A stretch of DNA of 45,947 nt. It comes from Candidatus Schmidhempelia bombi str. Bimp. Its GTDB lineage: Bacteria > Pseudomonadota > Gammaproteobacteria > Enterobacterales > Orbaceae. Below the pieces are notes generated by a model. The model did not search any database. It saw only the letters and a list, made by a program, of their open reading frames with translations, and had not been told where the DNA came from. The stretch is from positions 1 through 45,947 of the forward strand of contig NZ_AWGA01000071.1 of the NCBI RefSeq assembly GCF_000471645.3, read 5' to 3'. Each line of letters opens with the position of its first letter. Positions within the stretch are counted from its first letter, which is position 1. Both the position numbers and the translations under genes were made by a program. Shown here in pieces: positions 44,041 to 45,947 of this stretch.

Positions 44041-44118
44041 TAACCAAATAACGCTTTTTTTAACTTCCCAATTCCAATAAATCGGATATTACACTCTTTT
44101 TTGTTTAAATCTCACCAA

Positions 44119-44958
44119 TTAAAGAAATTTATTTAAAGCAACCGCAATACCATCTTCATTATTACTTAAGGTAACATAGGTCGCGGCTTGTTTTAACGCC
44201 TCTACGGCATTCCCCATAGCAACGCCTGTTCCTGCATATTGAATCAATGTCAGATCGTTATGCCCATCCCCAAAAGCGATCAATTGGTTAGCCTGTATAT
44301 CTTGGGCAGCAAGCACTTGTTCCAAGGCATTTGCTTTATCAACGCCTTGATCGGTAAATTCAAAATACATTGGTGCAGAAAATAAACCACATACAATATC
44401 CTTAAAAGGCGACAAGATTTTTTCTGCGTTTTCTTTCAGATAATTAGGTTCACCAGCAACTAATATTTTATGTAATGGGAAATCAACGAAAGCAGCTAGA
44501 TCCTTTTTTTCACATAAACTAAATTGACCACCACGCGATTCATATTCAATAATATTGACGGGCGCTTTATCTGGGGTAATGGTTAAGTATCCATTAAAAA
44601 CATCGTTAACATACATATAGTCATCTTTGGCAATCATTGGAATAACCGTAAAATGCTTTAAATGATCAAGAATGGCTTTACTGGTTTCAATAGAGAGGGG
44701 TTGGCTAAATAGTACTTTTTGCGAAGTAAGATCAAACACGTATGCACCATTGTAAGCCGCAATAATGCCATGATACTTGTCCATTTCTAGCTGTTTTGCC
44801 AGATGGATCATTCCTGAAGGAGGACGTCCAGAAGCTAACACGACTTTAATCCCTTTTTTTTGAGCATTAAGTAATGCGTGCTTGGTTGCTGGGCTAATTT
44901 GTTTATCGTCAGTTAGTAAGGTGCCATCGATATCTAATACAATCGCTTTGATTGTCAT
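44119..44958 (-). CDS. Cof-type HAD-IIB phosphatase
   Basis: 279 residues. HAD motif I is VLDIDGTLLTDD at residues 7-18, motif II is LASGRPPSGM near 41-50, cap-domain residues lie between, and motif III is FGDGHNDLTLI near 230 followed by GTGVAMGNAVEALK. This is the IIB (Cof/YidA) subclass, cytosolic phosphatases of sugar phosphates and similar metabolites. The specific substrate cannot be read. GGGAGA gives a good ribosome site. It stands alone between the tre region and vgrG; two hairpins follow its stop. It is clearly different from the ybhA-type gene at 15834. Confidence 0.85.
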   Translation of the reverse strand: MTIKAIVLDIDGTLLTDDKQISPATKHALLNAQKKGIKVVLASGRPPSGMIHLAKQLEMDKYHGIIAAYNGAYVFDLTSQKVLFSQPLSIETSKAILDHLKHFTVIPMIAKDDYMYVNDVFNGYLTITPDKAPVNIIEYESRGGQFSLCEKKDLAAFVDFPLHKILVAGEPNYLKENAEKILSPFKDIVCGLFSAPMYFEFTDQGVDKANALEQVLAAQDIQANQLIAFGDGHNDLTLIQYAGTGVAMGNAVEALKQAATYVTLSNNEDGIAVALNKFL

Positions 44959-45398
44959 ATCTATCTCCCATTCATCAACAAAATTGTTATATTTTTAAAC
45001 CAATATCTTTATCAATCAAGGTACTTAATTATCACTGCTTTCACCATATCTATCTATTTTATAAACAATGATAAGTGTCGCAAAGTAAATATTATATTTT
45101 TAATGTTAAACGGACTGATAACTTACCTTTATTAGCTTATCCACACCATTTAGATAATATGTAACGTAGTCGTCCACATACCTTATCAAATGATAATAGT
45201 AATCATGGATAAATTTTCATTTACTATTTCCCTCGTATGGTCATTAAAGTGTTTAAATCGCCACGCAACTTCGCTAAGTTGTTTTGATTAACTTTTTAAG
45301 TTAAATTAGTAAGGCAATATTAAAGGATTCGATAACCAATAGTAATAAAAAGTAAACAGACAAAATTTTCTATACTTTAGAAGTGAAAAGGAAACGAT
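44959..45398. other. Intergenic region upstream of the right-hand vgrG
   Basis: 440 AT-rich bases between the HAD gene and the divergent vgrG. No gene or clear structure is seen. It does not resemble the region upstream of the left-hand vgrG, so the repeat ends at the coding sequence. Confidence 0.45.
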
Positions 45399-45947
45399 AT
45401 GGTAGATCCATTTGATATCACTAAAAAATTACTTGTAAAGCAACTAAGTAATAGTCATTATTATACATTACAGATAGATCGCATTACTTCTTCACTATCT
45501 GTGCATACCGTAACAGGGCAAGAAGCGTTAAACCAACCATGGCGATATGAAATTATTTTCACCTCCAGTGACAAACAGATAGCCGCGGATGCCATTCTCA
45601 CTCAAAAAGCCCACCTTACCTTTCAACCAAAACCCCATCATCTCTTATCTATGCAACTTAGCACTTTAACGCTGCCCACTTTACCCCGCACGTTACACGG
45701 GGCGATAACTGAATTTAGCCAACTATCGGTCAATAAACAGCAAGCGCAATATAAAGTGGTCTTAGCGCCACGCCTAGCGTTACTGGGTCTACATCGCTAT
45801 AGCGCCATTTATCAACATCAAAGTGTGATTGCGGTGGTGGAGCAGATATTGCGTAAACACGGCTTTACCGGCATTGACTACCGCTTAGAATTACGTAATA
45901 CCTACCCAATGCGTGAATTTATCACCCAATGGCAAGAGAGCGACCTC
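45399..45947 (+). CDS. vgrG: VgrG type VI secretion spike protein, N-terminal part (truncated by window edge)
   Basis: 183 codons from ATG 45399 to the window end, with AAAAGGAAA eight bases before the start. Same gp27-like VgrG N-terminal module as the left-hand gene, extending 20 codons further (LELRNTYPMREFITQWQESD). Residues 1-21 (MVDPFDITKKLLVKQLSNSHY) differ clearly from the left copy (MIAPFDVAQELLNQQLTNSN), while the following 140 are almost identical. The effector-bearing C-terminus is outside the window. Confidence 0.88.
   Translation, partial: MVDPFDITKKLLVKQLSNSHYYTLQIDRITSSLSVHTVTGQEALNQPWRYEIIFTSSDKQIAADAILTQKAHLTFQPKPHHLLSMQLSTLTLPTLPRTLHGAITEFSQLSVNKQQAQYKVVLAPRLALLGLHRYSAIYQHQSVIAVVEQILRKHGFTGIDYRLELRNTYPMREFITQWQESDL

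Larger units (their letters stand above)
42916..44118. other. 1.2-kb region between treB and the HAD gene
   Basis: No intact gene. Near treB it holds the promoter and CRP site. Around 43531-43709 lies a possible LacI-type relic. Two strong inverted repeats (43944-43965 and 44015-44040) lie just past the end of the HAD phosphatase gene. No treR gene of the usual kind is present here. Confidence 0.55.

Overview
The window looks like a chromosomal contig from an AT-rich gammaproteobacterium. Orthologue identity and order (yigB-uvrD, pldA-recQ, dnaX-ybaB-recR, ybhA-truC, treB-treC) are enterobacterial in style. The low GC, enterobacterial-like core genes, type VI secretion parts and rtcB/RlaP cassette would fit Orbaceae (Gilliamella and relatives from insect guts). 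That family assignment is inference; no rRNA or tRNA gene is present to test it.

Layout. Both ends lie inside 5' parts of two vgrG genes (1-489 minus, 45399-45947 plus) that form a near-perfect inverted repeat, so the ends are probably assembly breaks in a multicopy gene. From 970 to 10109 there is a housekeeping block: yigB, uvrD, a three-gene amidoligase operon (retropepsin-like protease, inactive transglutaminase/7TM protein, RimK-like ATP-grasp ligase), then pldA and recQ. In E. coli the space between uvrD and pldA holds corA/rarD-type genes, so the trio sits at a replaced position. At 10217-12724 a polytopic transporter is paired with an M20 amidohydrolase. At 12798-17383 come dnaX (with an intact E. 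coli-type A AAA AAG frameshift site), ybaB, recR, ybhA and truC.

From 17.4 to 30 kb the region is looser, with long AT-rich gaps: a DUF421 membrane protein, a GNAT acetyltransferase, a metallo-beta-lactamase-fold hydrolase, acuI/yhdH, and an overlapping lipase plus Tli4-like pair that reads as a type VI effector/immunity module without an adjacent vgrG. Behind it are decayed coding fragments, one with a faintly Cas5-like tail. rtcR then faces rtcB across a good sigma-54 promoter. rtcB is followed by two RlaP-type nucleotidyltransferases instead of rtcA, making an RNA-repair cassette.

From 32.9 to 39.7 kb lies the most accessory stretch: an unknown secreted protein, a broken DUF6630-like gene, a 1304-residue YobI/KAP-like membrane P-loop NTPase, a frameshifted unknown gene, and a decayed second copy of the rlaP 5' end. 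The last implies duplication or rearrangement around this island. The window closes with the trehalose PTS operon treB-treC (a perfect CRP core site upstream, no intact treR nearby, a possible LacI-type relic), a Cof-type HAD phosphatase and the second vgrG. No CRISPR array, intact insertion sequence, tRNA or rRNA gene was seen. The best candidates for an under-described system are the YobI-like NTPase locus and the RtcR/RtcB/double-RlaP cassette beside it.
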